From contig NZ_SKCJ01000001.1 of the NCBI RefSeq assembly GCF_005434975.1, positions 1,064,001 to 1,128,000 of the forward strand: a DNA stretch of 64,000 nt, given 5' to 3'. Every line of letters starts with the position of its first letter. Within the stretch, counting starts at the first letter, position 1. This stretch comes from Parerythrobacter lutipelagi (lineage in GTDB: Bacteria; Pseudomonadota; Alphaproteobacteria; Sphingomonadales; Sphingomonadaceae). The position numbers and the translations under genes were made by a program. The notes beneath the pieces are model-generated. The model saw nothing but the letters and a program-made list of their open reading frames with translations. It was not told where the DNA came from and made no database searches. Below are positions 18,387-28,284 of this stretch, piece after piece.

Positions 18387-18401
18387 GAACGCAATAAGAA
18401 A

Positions 18402-18426
18402 GGGCCGGAGCTTGTCGCCCCGGCCC
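18402..18426 (-). terminator. Terminator-like hairpin between GMC oxidoreductase and TonB receptor
   Basis: On the minus strand a 10-bp stem (GGGCCGGGGC / GCTCCGGCCC, one G-U pair) with loop GACAA is followed by TTTCTTATT, so it fits best as the terminator of the minus-strand receptor gene. In plus orientation it has one mismatch and a weak T tail, but it may also stop the GMC gene. Its 3' plus-strand arm merges with the tandem repeat that follows. Confidence 0.65.
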
Positions 18427-18489
18427 CTCTATTTCGGCCCTTCTATTCCGGCCCGTCTATGCGGTCCTGTCTAGTCGGTCCTGATGTTC
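18421..18489. repeat. Degenerate 14-bp tandem repeat, about five units
   Basis: Units start at 18421, 18435, 18449, 18462 and 18476 with approximate consensus CGGCCCYTCTATTY. The third unit has 13 bases, and units 4 and 5 drift to CGGTCCTG. The array fills the space between the hairpin at 18402 and the receptor stop at 18492, and its first unit supplies the right arm of the hairpin. It is noncoding. Confidence 0.8.
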
Positions 18490-18491
18490 AA

Positions 18492-20912
18492 TCAGAAGCT
18501 CTGGCGCGCGGTCAGCCCGAAGGTGCGCGGCGTGCCGACACGGTAACCAAGGCGGGCTCGCCCGCCGCGTTCACGGTCAAATGAGAGCAGTGCATTCTCA
18601 TCGAACACATTGTTCACATAAGCGACCAGCGAAAGCCCGCTGTCGAAGTCGACCCCTGCGCTGAGGTTCAGCAACTGGTAGTCCGGCAGCTCCAGATCGA
18701 CGGTGGTCGATGCGGTTGCCGGAGCGCCGCCGAACGGCAGCCCATGGACAAAGGTCCGCGGATTGTTTTCCTGATCGGCCGGCTGAGTGAAGCGCGAACC
18801 GACATGGGTGAAGCTGGCCGAGAGATACGCATCCGCCGCATCGCCCACCGGCCATTCATAGCTGCCCGAAGCAGAGAACTGGAATTCCGGCACTGACGGC
18901 AGGCGGTTCCCCTCTCGGATCCCTGTTGCGGTGGTCAGCGCGCCGGGAAGTGTCGTGTCGAACTCAGCTTCGATCCAGCTGCCTGAGAAGACCAGGTCGA
19001 GACCGTCGACCGGCGTCAGCCCGACTTCGGCTTCCACACCCATGCTGTGCGCTTCGGGCACGTTGAAGACGATCCGCGACGAACAGCTGCCGGCATCTAG
19101 CGTAACCTGCAGGTTCTTGATGTCATTATAGAACCCGGCGACATTGGCGTAGAATCCGCTACCCTGTGCCTTGGCGCCTACTTCGTAGTTCCACAGGGTC
19201 TCATCACTGTAATCCTGGAACCCGCCGAACAGCTGGCGATCCGGCCCGTTGGGCGCGCCGCCATCGCACAGAATAGCATTGAGCGGATCGTTCACCCCGC
19301 CAAGACGAAATCCCTTCGATGCCTGCGCATTGAGGGTCAACGCATCGCTGACATCGTAGCTCAACAGGATCCGCGGACTGAAACCGTCCGATCGGGTGGT
19401 ATCGCGCTGCCCCGTGTCCCCGTTCGCGAACAGGCCGCCGCTGGTAATCACGCGCTCTTCCTTGAAATCGTAATAGCGCGCGCCAACCGTAACGTCGAAC
19501 GCGTCGGTCAGGGCGTAAGTCCCTTCACCGAAGATTGCGAACTGGGTGATGTCGTACGGCAAATCCGAATTGAACGGCGAGTCGAGATTGGGAAACCCAT
19601 TGGCCACAGCGGCCGATGTTCCGGCACCAAGTGTCGCGTCCGTCGCCGCTGCGTAACCCGGGGTGGGCAGGCGCTGGCGATAGAAGCGCGAGGTGTCGGA
19701 AAAGAAACCGCCGATCACCCACTGGAACGGTGCGTCATACGCCGAAGCCAGCCGCACTTCCTGAGTGAAGCTTTCCAGTTCCGTCGTATCGCGCAGGTTC
19801 GAAGGCAGAAGTACCGCCGCATCGGGATAGCCGAGATCGACTGATACCGAGCCGGTCAAAGCACTGGCATCGCGGCTGACCAGAATATCGCGATTGGTGT
19901 AGGACGTAACGGATACGACATTGATCCCGTCCCACGTCGCGTCGATCACCAGATCGCCGATCCAGGTTTCGTCGACGAAGGCCTCGCGCAGCAGCAGATA
20001 TTGCTCGCGCTCGCCCAGCTGGACTGCAGGGCGGGTGGTGGTGAACGGGTTGGCGTAGAGATTGAAGATTTCCTGACGGTTGAACCCGTCAGCTTCGATC
20101 TTCTGGTAGACGAGGCGCGGCGTGATGGTGACATCGGGGGCCGCTTCGAAAGCGACTGCGATACGGCCGCCATAGCGCTGCCCGCCGTTCACGTCTTCAC
20201 CGCCGGCGGGGCCTTGTGCATCGATAAACCCGCCATACTCGGTGAAGTAACCGACAGCGCGAACAGCCGCACTGTCACCAAGCGGGACATTGACCATTCC
20301 CTTGAGGTGGTATCCCAGGTCATCACCATCGACGAGATTGACGTTGGCTTCGACGAGCCCTTCGGTCACTCCGATTGCCGGCTGGTTGGTAATGTAACGG
20401 ATGGTGCCGCCGACCGAACCTGAACCGAACAGTGTGCCTTGCGGGCCGCGCAGCGTTTCGACCCGATTTAGATCGAACAGATCGAGATCGGGCGTAAACA
20501 GCGAGAGCGAGATGACCGACTCGTCGAGATAGACGCCGACTTGCTCTTTCACACCCGGCTGATCGCGCACGACCTGCCCGGCAGAAACACCGCGCACGGA
20601 AACCTGGCTCTGACCTGGACCGAGGTTCTGGACTGAAAGGCCGGCCACATTGCGGGACAAATCCTCAAGCGTGACTGCACCGGATCGCTGGATGTCTTCC
20701 TGGGTCTGCGCATTGATCGAGAACGGAACGTCCTGAATCGTGGAGTCCCGTTTCGTGGCAGTGACGATGATGATGTCTTTGTCGCTGCTGGCTTGCTCGG
20801 CTTCCTGCGCCGCGACCGGCGCGGTCGAAACGGCGGCCGAAACGGCAAGGGCGCAACCGGCCAAAAGGGCGGCACGCGTAGTTCTGCGATTGTGTAGGTT
20901 GAATAGTTTCAC
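18492..20912 (-). CDS. TonB-dependent outer-membrane receptor
   Basis: An 806-residue receptor with an N-terminal signal peptide (LAVSAAVSTAPVAAQ), a TonB box-like IIIVTATKR, a plug domain (GVYLDE, VETLRGPQGTLFGSG, GGTIRYITNQP) and a 22-strand barrel ending in the aromatic terminus RQSF. It is of the sphingomonad-expanded receptor type; the ligand is not evident and no siderophore gene is adjacent. The start is GTG at 20912, supported by AGGAGG 5 bp upstream. Energy would come from a TonB-ExbBD system such as that at 40643-44022. Confidence 0.93.
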   Translation of the reverse strand: MKLFNLHNRRTTRAALLAGCALAVSAAVSTAPVAAQEAEQASSDKDIIIVTATKRDSTIQDVPFSINAQTQEDIQRSGAVTLEDLSRNVAGLSVQNLGPGQSQVSVRGVSAGQVVRDQPGVKEQVGVYLDESVISLSLFTPDLDLFDLNRVETLRGPQGTLFGSGSVGGTIRYITNQPAIGVTEGLVEANVNLVDGDDLGYHLKGMVNVPLGDSAAVRAVGYFTEYGGFIDAQGPAGGEDVNGGQRYGGRIAVAFEAAPDVTITPRLVYQKIEADGFNRQEIFNLYANPFTTTRPAVQLGEREQYLLLREAFVDETWIGDLVIDATWDGINVVSVTSYTNRDILVSRDASALTGSVSVDLGYPDAAVLLPSNLRDTTELESFTQEVRLASAYDAPFQWVIGGFFSDTSRFYRQRLPTPGYAAATDATLGAGTSAAVANGFPNLDSPFNSDLPYDITQFAIFGEGTYALTDAFDVTVGARYYDFKEERVITSGGLFANGDTGQRDTTRSDGFSPRILLSYDVSDALTLNAQASKGFRLGGVNDPLNAILCDGGAPNGPDRQLFGGFQDYSDETLWNYEVGAKAQGSGFYANVAGFYNDIKNLQVTLDAGSCSSRIVFNVPEAHSMGVEAEVGLTPVDGLDLVFSGSWIEAEFDTTLPGALTTATGIREGNRLPSVPEFQFSASGSYEWPVGDAADAYLSASFTHVGSRFTQPADQENNPRTFVHGLPFGGAPATASTTVDLELPDYQLLNLSAGVDFDSGLSLVAYVNNVFDENALLSFDRERGGRARLGYRVGTPRTFGLTARQSF

Positions 20913-21050
20913 GACATCCTCCTGTTGCGGCAGTTTTTTCTGCTCTGCTGAAGAGGACGGTGAATCCGATCGCGCGCGAATTCAATCTTGCCGCCATACA
21001 TTTATTTGGAATGCAAATTCCCTGTAGCCTCAGGGCCACAGTGATATGAA

Positions 21051-21084
21051 TAAAAAAGGGGGCCGGAGCGCTTGGCTCCGGCCC
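21051..21084 (-). terminator. Intrinsic terminator of glnK-amtB
   Basis: A perfect 10-bp stem (GGGCCGGAGC / GCTCCGGCCC) with a 5-nt loop is followed on the minus strand by CCTTTTTTA. It lies about 85 bp after the amtB stop and 140 bp upstream of the receptor start. Confidence 0.88.
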
Positions 21085-21168
21085 TTCAAGTCTTGTGTTC
21101 GCAGGAGGAACGTCGTGCGGCGGGAACGGGAGGGGAGAGGATCTCCCGACCCCGCCGAACCTGGTTGA

Positions 21169-22506
21169 TCAATTGTAAGCGCGCTCTCCGTGTTCGGAGA
21201 TGTCGAGCCCGTCGACTTCGGCTTCTTCCTCGACCCGGAGGCCGATGATTGCCTTGACGATCAGACCCGCGATGAGCGTGCCGATACCCGCCCAGCCGAT
21301 CGTCACGAGGACACCTTCGGTCTGGATCCAGAGCTGCGCACCGAGGCCGGTCGAACCGTCCCCTGGCCCGCCGAGAAATGGCTGGTAGACAATGCCTGTT
21401 CCGATGGCACCGACGATCCCACCAACGCCGTGGATGCCGAAGGCGTCAAGGCTGTCATCATAGCCGAACTTGGCCTTCAGCTTTGCCACCGCAAAGTAAC
21501 AGACCGCCGAAGAGACGATGCCGAGCAGGATCGCGCCGAACGGGCCACTGTTGCCGGCAGCGGGAGTCACCGCGACAAGACCGGCGATCACCCCTGAACA
21601 GAAGCCAAGAGCCGAGCCTTTATGACCAGCGAGACGCTCGATCACCATCCACGCCAGTGCACCGGCGGCCGTCGCGACAAAGGTGTTGATCATGGCGAGA
21701 CCAGCAGAACCGTCAGCTTCGAGAGCGGAGCCGGCATTGAAGCCGAACCAGCCGACCCACAACAGGCCTGTGCCGACCATGGTCAGCGTCATGCTGTGCG
21801 GCGGCATCGGCTCAGCCGGATAGCCGCGGCGCTTGCCCAGCAAGTAGGCGAGGACAAGGCCGGACACACCCGCATTGATGTGAACCACAGTGCCGCCAGC
21901 GAAATCGAGCGCGCCCGCTTCGAACAGCAGCCCGCCACCGGCCCAGACCATATGCGCGATCGGGAAATAGACGATCGTCAGCCAGATCGGGACGAACATC
22001 ATCACAGCGGAAAACTTCATGCGTTCTGCCGTGGCCCCGAGGATGAGCGCCGCCGTGATCGCGGCGAAGGTCATCTGGAAACTGATGAAGACATATTTGC
22101 TGATGACTTCATCGGTAAAGGTTGCCGCCGTGCTGGATGCATCCGTCCCGGAGAGGAAATAGCTGCCGCCGCTGACAAACAGGCCCAGCGCGCCTTCATA
22201 TGTCGTGTCGCCGAATGCGAGCGAGTATCCCCACATCACCCAGATCAGCATTGCGAGGCACGCCGTCGCGCCGATCTGGGTCATGGTCGAAAGCATGTTT
22301 TTCGACCGGGTCAGGCCGCCATAGAACAGCGCGAGACCGGGCAGGATCATCAGCATGACGAGGACCGTTGCGGTCATCATCCAGGCGTTGTTGCCCGGGT
22401 TGGCAACCGGTTCCGCGGCTTCGGCAGCCTCCTGCGCGAAGGCGGCAGCGGAGAAAAGCGCCGTGGTGCCGAATGCGGCAGCGGCGCTGGCGAACTTGCG
22501 GATCAT
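21169..22506 (-). CDS. amtB: Ammonium transporter
   Basis: A 445-residue Amt/Rh family channel. An N-terminal signal-like segment (FGTTALFSAAAFAQ) is followed by NNAWMMTATVLVMLM and about 11 membrane segments, including GLALFYGGL, GGTVVHINAG and GIHGVGG, which hold the pore histidines and gating Phe regions. It conducts ammonium/ammonia and is blocked by GlnK when nitrogen is plentiful. ATG 22506 is chosen since AAAGGG lies 8 bp upstream; ATG 22512 is too close to it. It follows glnK by 29 bp in the same transcript, controlled by the sigma-54 promoter at 22922. Confidence 0.95.
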   Translation of the reverse strand: MIRKFASAAAAFGTTALFSAAAFAQEAAEAAEPVANPGNNAWMMTATVLVMLMILPGLALFYGGLTRSKNMLSTMTQIGATACLAMLIWVMWGYSLAFGDTTYEGALGLFVSGGSYFLSGTDASSTAATFTDEVISKYVFISFQMTFAAITAALILGATAERMKFSAVMMFVPIWLTIVYFPIAHMVWAGGGLLFEAGALDFAGGTVVHINAGVSGLVLAYLLGKRRGYPAEPMPPHSMTLTMVGTGLLWVGWFGFNAGSALEADGSAGLAMINTFVATAAGALAWMVIERLAGHKGSALGFCSGVIAGLVAVTPAAGNSGPFGAILLGIVSSAVCYFAVAKLKAKFGYDDSLDAFGIHGVGGIVGAIGTGIVYQPFLGGPGDGSTGLGAQLWIQTEGVLVTIGWAGIGTLIAGLIVKAIIGLRVEEEAEVDGLDISEHGERAYN

Positions 22507-22535
22507 TGTCATATCCCTTTTTTCGGTTGCGACGC

Positions 22536-22982
<447 letters not shown>

Positions 22983-23023
22983 TTACGCTAGGCCCGGAGA
23001 TTTGCCTAATTATTGGTCAGTGA

Positions 23024-23755
23024 TCAGAAATTGGGCAGCTCGAGTTCGGCATAGACGGGCAGATGGTCGGACGCCTGCGCGGCCATGGCGCTGTGATGGA
23101 CGCCTTGTTCAAGGCAGCCCCATTCCGCTGAATGCACGATCCGGTCGAGCCGGGCGATCGGCTGGCGACTGGGGAAGCTTCGACCGGTATCGAGCACATG
23201 CCATTCCGGCGCGAACTCGCGCATCGCACCGGTCCGATTGCCCCATTGGTTGAAGTCGCCCATCAGCACTGTCGGGCAAGGCGGGTTGCACGTGCGGCAT
23301 TCAGTCAGAATGGCACGAATCTGGTCGCGCCGCCGCAGTCCCGACAAGTCGAGATGCGTGCCGATAATCCGGATCCGTTGCCCGCCATGCTCGATTTCAG
23401 CGCGCACTGCACCGCGCGGCTCCAGCGTCGGCAATTCGAGTGCGTGCGAATCATGCACCTTGATACTGCGCCGGACGAGAATCGCATTGCCGTGCCAGCC
23501 CAGGCTTCGCGGGCGCTTTGCTACGGCCACTGCCCGCCAGGGCGTGTCATCGAGCGCGGCCCGGGAAAGCACTGTCGCCCGTTGCCCGATCCGCAGATCG
23601 ACTTCCTGCAGCGCGATGATATCGGCATCGACTTCGCGCAGGACCGTCAGAATGCGATCGGCATCGCGCCGCCGGTCGGTGCCGACAGCCTTGTGGATGT
23701 TGTAGCTGGCAAAGGTCAGTCGCAAGCGCGGATTATTCTCCCTGCTCGCCCGCAA
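23024..23755 (-). CDS. Endonuclease/exonuclease/phosphatase family protein
   Basis: A 243-residue EEP-superfamily metal-dependent phosphodiesterase. Catalytic motifs in order are SYNIHKAVG, ALQEVDLR (metal-binding Glu), GTHLDL, MGDFNQWG and the C-terminal SDHLPVYAE (His general base with Asp). No signal peptide is seen. Related proteins cut DNA, phosphoinositides or sphingomyelin, so the substrate is open. The start overlaps the end of the PNPOx-like gene upstream by 23 bp, implying cotranscription. Confidence 0.87.
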   Translation of the reverse strand: MRASRENNPRLRLTFASYNIHKAVGTDRRRDADRILTVLREVDADIIALQEVDLRIGQRATVLSRAALDDTPWRAVAVAKRPRSLGWHGNAILVRRSIKVHDSHALELPTLEPRGAVRAEIEHGGQRIRIIGTHLDLSGLRRRDQIRAILTECRTCNPPCPTVLMGDFNQWGNRTGAMREFAPEWHVLDTGRSFPSRQPIARLDRIVHSAEWGCLEQGVHHSAMAAQASDHLPVYAELELPNF

Positions 23756-24299
23756 TGTAGCGGTCGGTCGGACGCGTAGGCAGTCCGTCGATACTGGCTA
23801 TCCGGGTCGAATGCTTCGCCGCCCATTCTTGCGGATTTACATTGGAGTGCGCTTTCGTAAGCGTATGCCTTTCGCGCTCGAACTCCATGAACGGCACGCC
23901 CCAGCCGCAGCTGGTCTGCACGCTCTCGACAGCGATATCGAAAATCTGCCGTGTGCCGGGCAAAAGATCGAAATGGGCTGCGAACTGCTCCCACTCCGGA
24001 TCTTTTGGCAGGATCGGTCGACCCTTGCCGTAAATGCGCAGGATCAGCGCCGGCTGCTCGAAATTGCAGAACATCACTGTGATGCGCCCGTCAGCGAGCA
24101 GATGCGCGTTGGTCTCGTTGCCTGAACCGCCGAGATCGAGATAGGCGACCCTGTCGGGCGCCAGCACCCGAAAGGCATCATACCCCTTGGGGCTGAGATT
24201 GATCCGTGCGCCTTCGGCCGCCGTAGCGACGAAGAACACCGGCTGCTTTGCGATCATCGCGATGTGTTCATCGCTCAGCGTGTCGGAAAAGTCTGCCAT
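23733..24299 (-). CDS. Pyridoxamine 5'-phosphate oxidase family protein
   Basis: A 188-residue protein with the split-barrel flavin-binding fold. Visible family segments are QPVFFVATA, INLSPKGYDAFRVL, YLDLGGSGNETNAHL and ITVMFCNFEQPALILRIYG. Proteins of this subgroup bind FMN or F420-like cofactors and are mostly uncharacterised; this is not PdxH, which carries different C-terminal motifs. It is 31 bp downstream of prfC and overlaps the EEP gene, so it may be part of the pheST-prfC transcript. Confidence 0.87.
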   Translation of the reverse strand: MADFSDTLSDEHIAMIAKQPVFFVATAAEGARINLSPKGYDAFRVLAPDRVAYLDLGGSGNETNAHLLADGRITVMFCNFEQPALILRIYGKGRPILPKDPEWEQFAAHFDLLPGTRQIFDIAVESVQTSCGWGVPFMEFERERHTLTKAHSNVNPQEWAAKHSTRIASIDGLPTRPTDRYIAGEQGE

Positions 24300-24330
24300 G
24301 CAAGCTAGCTACCTTCACACCGGGCGCTTG

Positions 24331-25875
24331 TCACCGCTCCTTGGTCGCGGAAAACGTCAGTTCCGGGTTCTTTTCCTGCTGATAGTTCACATCCCACGGG
24401 CTTCTGGCCATGAACACAAGGTCCCCGTCACGATCTTTTGCCAGATTGGCGCGATTGAAATTCTCGAACTGGTTCAAGGCATTTGTATCACCCTTGATCC
24501 AGCGCGCGGTGGCGAAGGGCGACGCTTCAAGACCCGCCTCCACCTTGTATTCAGCCGACAGGCGCGACACCAGCACGTCGAGCTGGAGCTGGCCGACCAC
24601 GCCGATAATCCACTGCCCGCCGATCTCCGGGTAAAACACCTGAATCACGCCTTCTTCGCTGAGATCGTCCAGCGCCTTGCGCAGCTGCTTGGTCTTGGTC
24701 GGGTCTTTCAGGACCACGCGGCGGAGGATCTCCGGCGCGAAATTGGGCAGACCGGTGAAGCGGACCTGATTCTTCTCGCTCAGCGTATCGCCGACGCGCA
24801 GCGTGCCGTGGTTCGGGATGCCGATGATATCGCCTGCTTCGGCCGTATCGGCAATCTCGCGGTCCTGCGCGAAGAACAGGATCGGCGAGTGGATCGCGAT
24901 CGGTTTCCCGAGGCCCGAGGGTGTCAGCTTCATGCCGCGTTTGAAAGTGCCCGACACTTGCCGCATGAAAGCGATCCGGTCCCGGTGATTGGGGTCCATA
25001 TTGGCCTGCACCTTGAAAATGAACCCGGTCACTTCGTCGTGCGACGGCGCGATCTGCTCGTTGCCCGCCGGTTGAGGCCTTGGTGGCGGCGCAAAGCGTG
25101 CAATCGCGTCGATCAACTCTTCCACCCCGAAGTTCTTTAACGCTGACCCGAAATAGACCGGGGTCAGGTCGCCATTGCGATAGGCGTCGAGATCGAATTC
25201 AGGATAGCCGATCTGTGCCAGCTCGACCTGCTCGGCCCATTGTTCGGGCACCGGATCCTGGTCACGCTTGCCAAGAAATTCTTTCGAGCCGCCTTCCGGG
25301 CGGGCGATATCGCCGCTCGCGAAATCGATGATGCCTTCGAACTGGCCGCCCATGCCGATCGGCCAGCTTTGCGGGCTGACATCGAGCGCCAGCATATCCG
25401 CCACTTCGTCGAGCGTCTCGAACGGATCGCGCCCCTCGCGGTCGACCTTGTTGACGAAAGTGATGATCGGCACGCTGCGCAGGCGGCAGACCTCGAACAG
25501 CTTGCGCGTCTGCGGCTCGATACCCTTGGCCGCATCGATCACCATGATGGCTGAATCGACCGCGGTCAGCGTACGATAGGTGTCTTCCGAGAAGTCTTCA
25601 TGCCCCGGCGTATCGAGCAGGTTGAAAGTGATCGTTTCACCTTCGTATTCTTTTTCGAAGGTCATGACCGAAGATGTGACCGAGATGCCGCGCTGCTGCT
25701 CGATCTTCATCCAGTCCGAGCGCGCACGCCGCGCGGCCCCGCGCGCCTTGACCTCGCCCGCCAAGTGGATCGCGCCGCCTTGCAGCAGCAGCTTCTCGGT
25801 CAGCGTGGTCTTACCCGCATCGGGGTGCGAGATGATCGCGAATGTGCGGCGCGCGTTGCCAGATCTTGAGGTCAT
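24331..25875 (-). CDS. prfC: Peptide chain release factor 3
   Basis: A 514-residue RF3 GTPase, which recycles RF1/RF2 from the ribosome after termination. GTPase motifs are ISHPDAGKTT (G1, near residue 15), RGISVTSS (G2), DTPGHEDF (G3) and NKVDREG (G4). The C-terminal domain typical of PrfC is present. It is separated from pheT by 6 bp, so it probably shares the pheS-pheT transcript. Confidence 0.95.
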   Translation of the reverse strand: MTSRSGNARRTFAIISHPDAGKTTLTEKLLLQGGAIHLAGEVKARGAARRARSDWMKIEQQRGISVTSSVMTFEKEYEGETITFNLLDTPGHEDFSEDTYRTLTAVDSAIMVIDAAKGIEPQTRKLFEVCRLRSVPIITFVNKVDREGRDPFETLDEVADMLALDVSPQSWPIGMGGQFEGIIDFASGDIARPEGGSKEFLGKRDQDPVPEQWAEQVELAQIGYPEFDLDAYRNGDLTPVYFGSALKNFGVEELIDAIARFAPPPRPQPAGNEQIAPSHDEVTGFIFKVQANMDPNHRDRIAFMRQVSGTFKRGMKLTPSGLGKPIAIHSPILFFAQDREIADTAEAGDIIGIPNHGTLRVGDTLSEKNQVRFTGLPNFAPEILRRVVLKDPTKTKQLRKALDDLSEEGVIQVFYPEIGGQWIIGVVGQLQLDVLVSRLSAEYKVEAGLEASPFATARWIKGDTNALNQFENFNRANLAKDRDGDLVFMARSPWDVNYQQEKNPELTFSATKER

Positions 25876-25881
25876 GTCAGA

Positions 25882-28284
25882 TCAGCCGCGCAGCTCTGCG
25901 CCGAGCTTGGTGGCGGAAGCCACGATCTTCTCGGAAATCGCTTTCAGCTCATCATCCTTGAAGCTTTTCTCGCCCGGCTGGAGCGTGACTTCCACTGCGA
26001 CCGACGTCTTGCCATCGGGCACGCCCTGCCCGGCGAAAACATCGAATATGCGCGCTTCGACAATGCTCGCCTTGTCCGCACCCTTGACTGCGCGGAGCAG
26101 GTCACCCGCCGGCAGATCGGCTGGGACCAGGAACGCGAAGTCACGCATCACCGATTGCAGCGCGGGCGGCGCGTAGGAAGCGCGGGCGAATGACCCGCCA
26201 CCCTTTTTCACCGGAATCGCATCGAGGAAGAGCTCGACTGCTACCACCGGCCCGTCGATGTCGAACGCCTTGAGGGTGTTGGGGTGCAGCGCCCCAAAGC
26301 GCGCGAGCACGTTCTTCGGACCCAAACGCAGGGTCGCCGACTGTCCGGGATGAAACTGCGCCCCGGCTTCACCCATGACCATCAGCTTGTCGACCGGCGC
26401 ACCCGCTTCGGCCAGCAGTGCTTCGGCGGCGGCCTTGGCGTCGAAGGCATCGAATCCGGCCGATTTGCCGGACGCCCAGGAACGCTGCGCCTTTTCGCCA
26501 GCCATCACGACGCCCAGCGTCGGCTTTTCGTTGCTGGAGCCGTCGGCATTGCGGAAATAACGCCGGCCAATCTCGAACAGACGCGATCCGGCAGCGCCGC
26601 GGTCTGCATTGCGTTTGGCTGCCGACAGAAGGCTCGGGATCATCGACGGCCTCATGGCCTTCATGTCCTCGCTGATCGGGTTCTCGAGCACCCACAGCTC
26701 CTGCCCCTCTTCAGCGAAGTGCTCTGCATCGGCGGGCGGCAGGAAGGACCATGTCACGGCTTCATTGAGACCGTATGCTGCAGCAGCGCGGCGCAGCTTG
26801 CGTTCGACTATCTGGTCCGGCGACGCGGTCGGACGCGCCACGCCATCGGCGCGATCAAGCGCAACGCTTTCCACCTTGTCGAGGCCGTGAATGCGGACAA
26901 TTTCCTCGACCAGATCGGCGGGGCCTTCGATATCGTGACGGCGCAGCGGAGCGGTGACCAGCCACGGCGATTGCGTGGTATCAACTGCGAAATCCAGCGC
27001 GGTCAGGATTTTCTCCTGCTCGCCTTCCGCGATCTCGATCCCGCCAAGTCTGGCGGTCAGTGCCGGATCGAACGAGATATGCTTCGGCTCGCCTGGCGGC
27101 GTACCGGCGCGCGATATTGCGCTCGGCGTTCCGCCGCAGGTCTGCACAATCAAATCGGTCAGCAAAGCCAGCCCGTCATCAAGAAAAGCGGGATCGACAC
27201 CCCGCTCGAACCGGGTTCGCGCATCGCTGGCAAGGCCGAGTTTGCGCCCCGTCACGCCGATGCGTTCCGGATCAAAATAGGCGATTTCGAGCAGTACGTC
27301 AGTGGTCGTATCGGACGCGCCCGAATGCTGACCGCCCATGATGCCTGCGATGTCGTGCACGCCCTGATCGTCAGCGATCACAGTCATCGTGTCATCCAGC
27401 GCGTAGGTCTTTTCGTTCAGTGCTTCGACCGTCTCGCCATTCCGGGCGCGCCGGGCGACAACCGCGCCGGACAGTCTGGCAAGGTCGTAAACATGCGCTG
27501 GACGCCCGCACGCGAGCATCAGGTAGTTCGTGCAATCGACCAGTGCGCTGATCGGGCGCTGACCCGCTGCAATCAGGCGGCGCTGCATCCAGTCCGGCGA
27601 ACTGCCATTGGTGACCCCTGTTATGACGCGACCGTAGAATGCCGGGCAAGCTGCGGGATCGTCGGTACGGATTTCCACCGGACAGGCACCCTCGCCATCG
27701 ATGGCAGGCACTTCGGCGGGCTTGAACGTGCCGAGGCCCGCTGCCGCCAGATCGCGGGCGATTCCCATGACGCCCATGCAATCGGGACGATTGGGTGTGA
27801 TCGCGACGTCGAAAACGGGCGAGGCGTCGTGGTATTCGGCGAAAGTCTTTCCGACCGGCGCATCGTCCGGCAGTTCGATGATACCATCGTGCTCGTCGCC
27901 CAGCTCAAGCTCGCGCACCGAGCACATCATGCCGTTGGACTCGACACCGCGAATCGCGCTCTTGCGCAGTTCCATGCCGTTGGCCGGGACCACCGCACCG
28001 GGCAGGCCGAGCACACCCTTCATCCCCGCGCGCGCATTGGGCGCACCGCAGACCACCTGCAACGGATCACCCTCTCCCGTGTCGACGGAAAGAACCTGCA
28101 ACTTGTCAGCATCAGGGTGCTTTTCTGCCGTCAGAACCTTCGCAATGCGGAATCCCTCCAGCCGCTCTGCCGGATCTTCGATGCCTTCGACCTCGTGGCC
28201 GACAGCATTCAGCGCAGCGGCAATCTGCGCCACCGATGCATCGGTGTCGAGGAAGTGCTTCAGCCATTCGAGCGAGAACTTCAT
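25882..28284 (-). CDS. pheT: Phenylalanine--tRNA ligase beta subunit
   Basis: An 800-residue PheT with the standard order: N-terminal MKFSLEWLKHFL, tRNA-binding EMAP-like domain (VLTAEKHPDADKLQV), B3/B4 editing region, B5, catalytic-like core and C-terminal ferredoxin-fold anticodon-binding domain. It pairs with PheS as an alpha2-beta2 enzyme. The start overlaps the pheS stop by 4 bp (ATGA). The frame extends further upstream inside pheS, but the conserved N-terminus begins at 28284. Confidence 0.97.
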   Translation of the reverse strand: MKFSLEWLKHFLDTDASVAQIAAALNAVGHEVEGIEDPAERLEGFRIAKVLTAEKHPDADKLQVLSVDTGEGDPLQVVCGAPNARAGMKGVLGLPGAVVPANGMELRKSAIRGVESNGMMCSVRELELGDEHDGIIELPDDAPVGKTFAEYHDASPVFDVAITPNRPDCMGVMGIARDLAAAGLGTFKPAEVPAIDGEGACPVEIRTDDPAACPAFYGRVITGVTNGSSPDWMQRRLIAAGQRPISALVDCTNYLMLACGRPAHVYDLARLSGAVVARRARNGETVEALNEKTYALDDTMTVIADDQGVHDIAGIMGGQHSGASDTTTDVLLEIAYFDPERIGVTGRKLGLASDARTRFERGVDPAFLDDGLALLTDLIVQTCGGTPSAISRAGTPPGEPKHISFDPALTARLGGIEIAEGEQEKILTALDFAVDTTQSPWLVTAPLRRHDIEGPADLVEEIVRIHGLDKVESVALDRADGVARPTASPDQIVERKLRRAAAAYGLNEAVTWSFLPPADAEHFAEEGQELWVLENPISEDMKAMRPSMIPSLLSAAKRNADRGAAGSRLFEIGRRYFRNADGSSNEKPTLGVVMAGEKAQRSWASGKSAGFDAFDAKAAAEALLAEAGAPVDKLMVMGEAGAQFHPGQSATLRLGPKNVLARFGALHPNTLKAFDIDGPVVAVELFLDAIPVKKGGGSFARASYAPPALQSVMRDFAFLVPADLPAGDLLRAVKGADKASIVEARIFDVFAGQGVPDGKTSVAVEVTLQPGEKSFKDDELKAISEKIVASATKLGAELRG

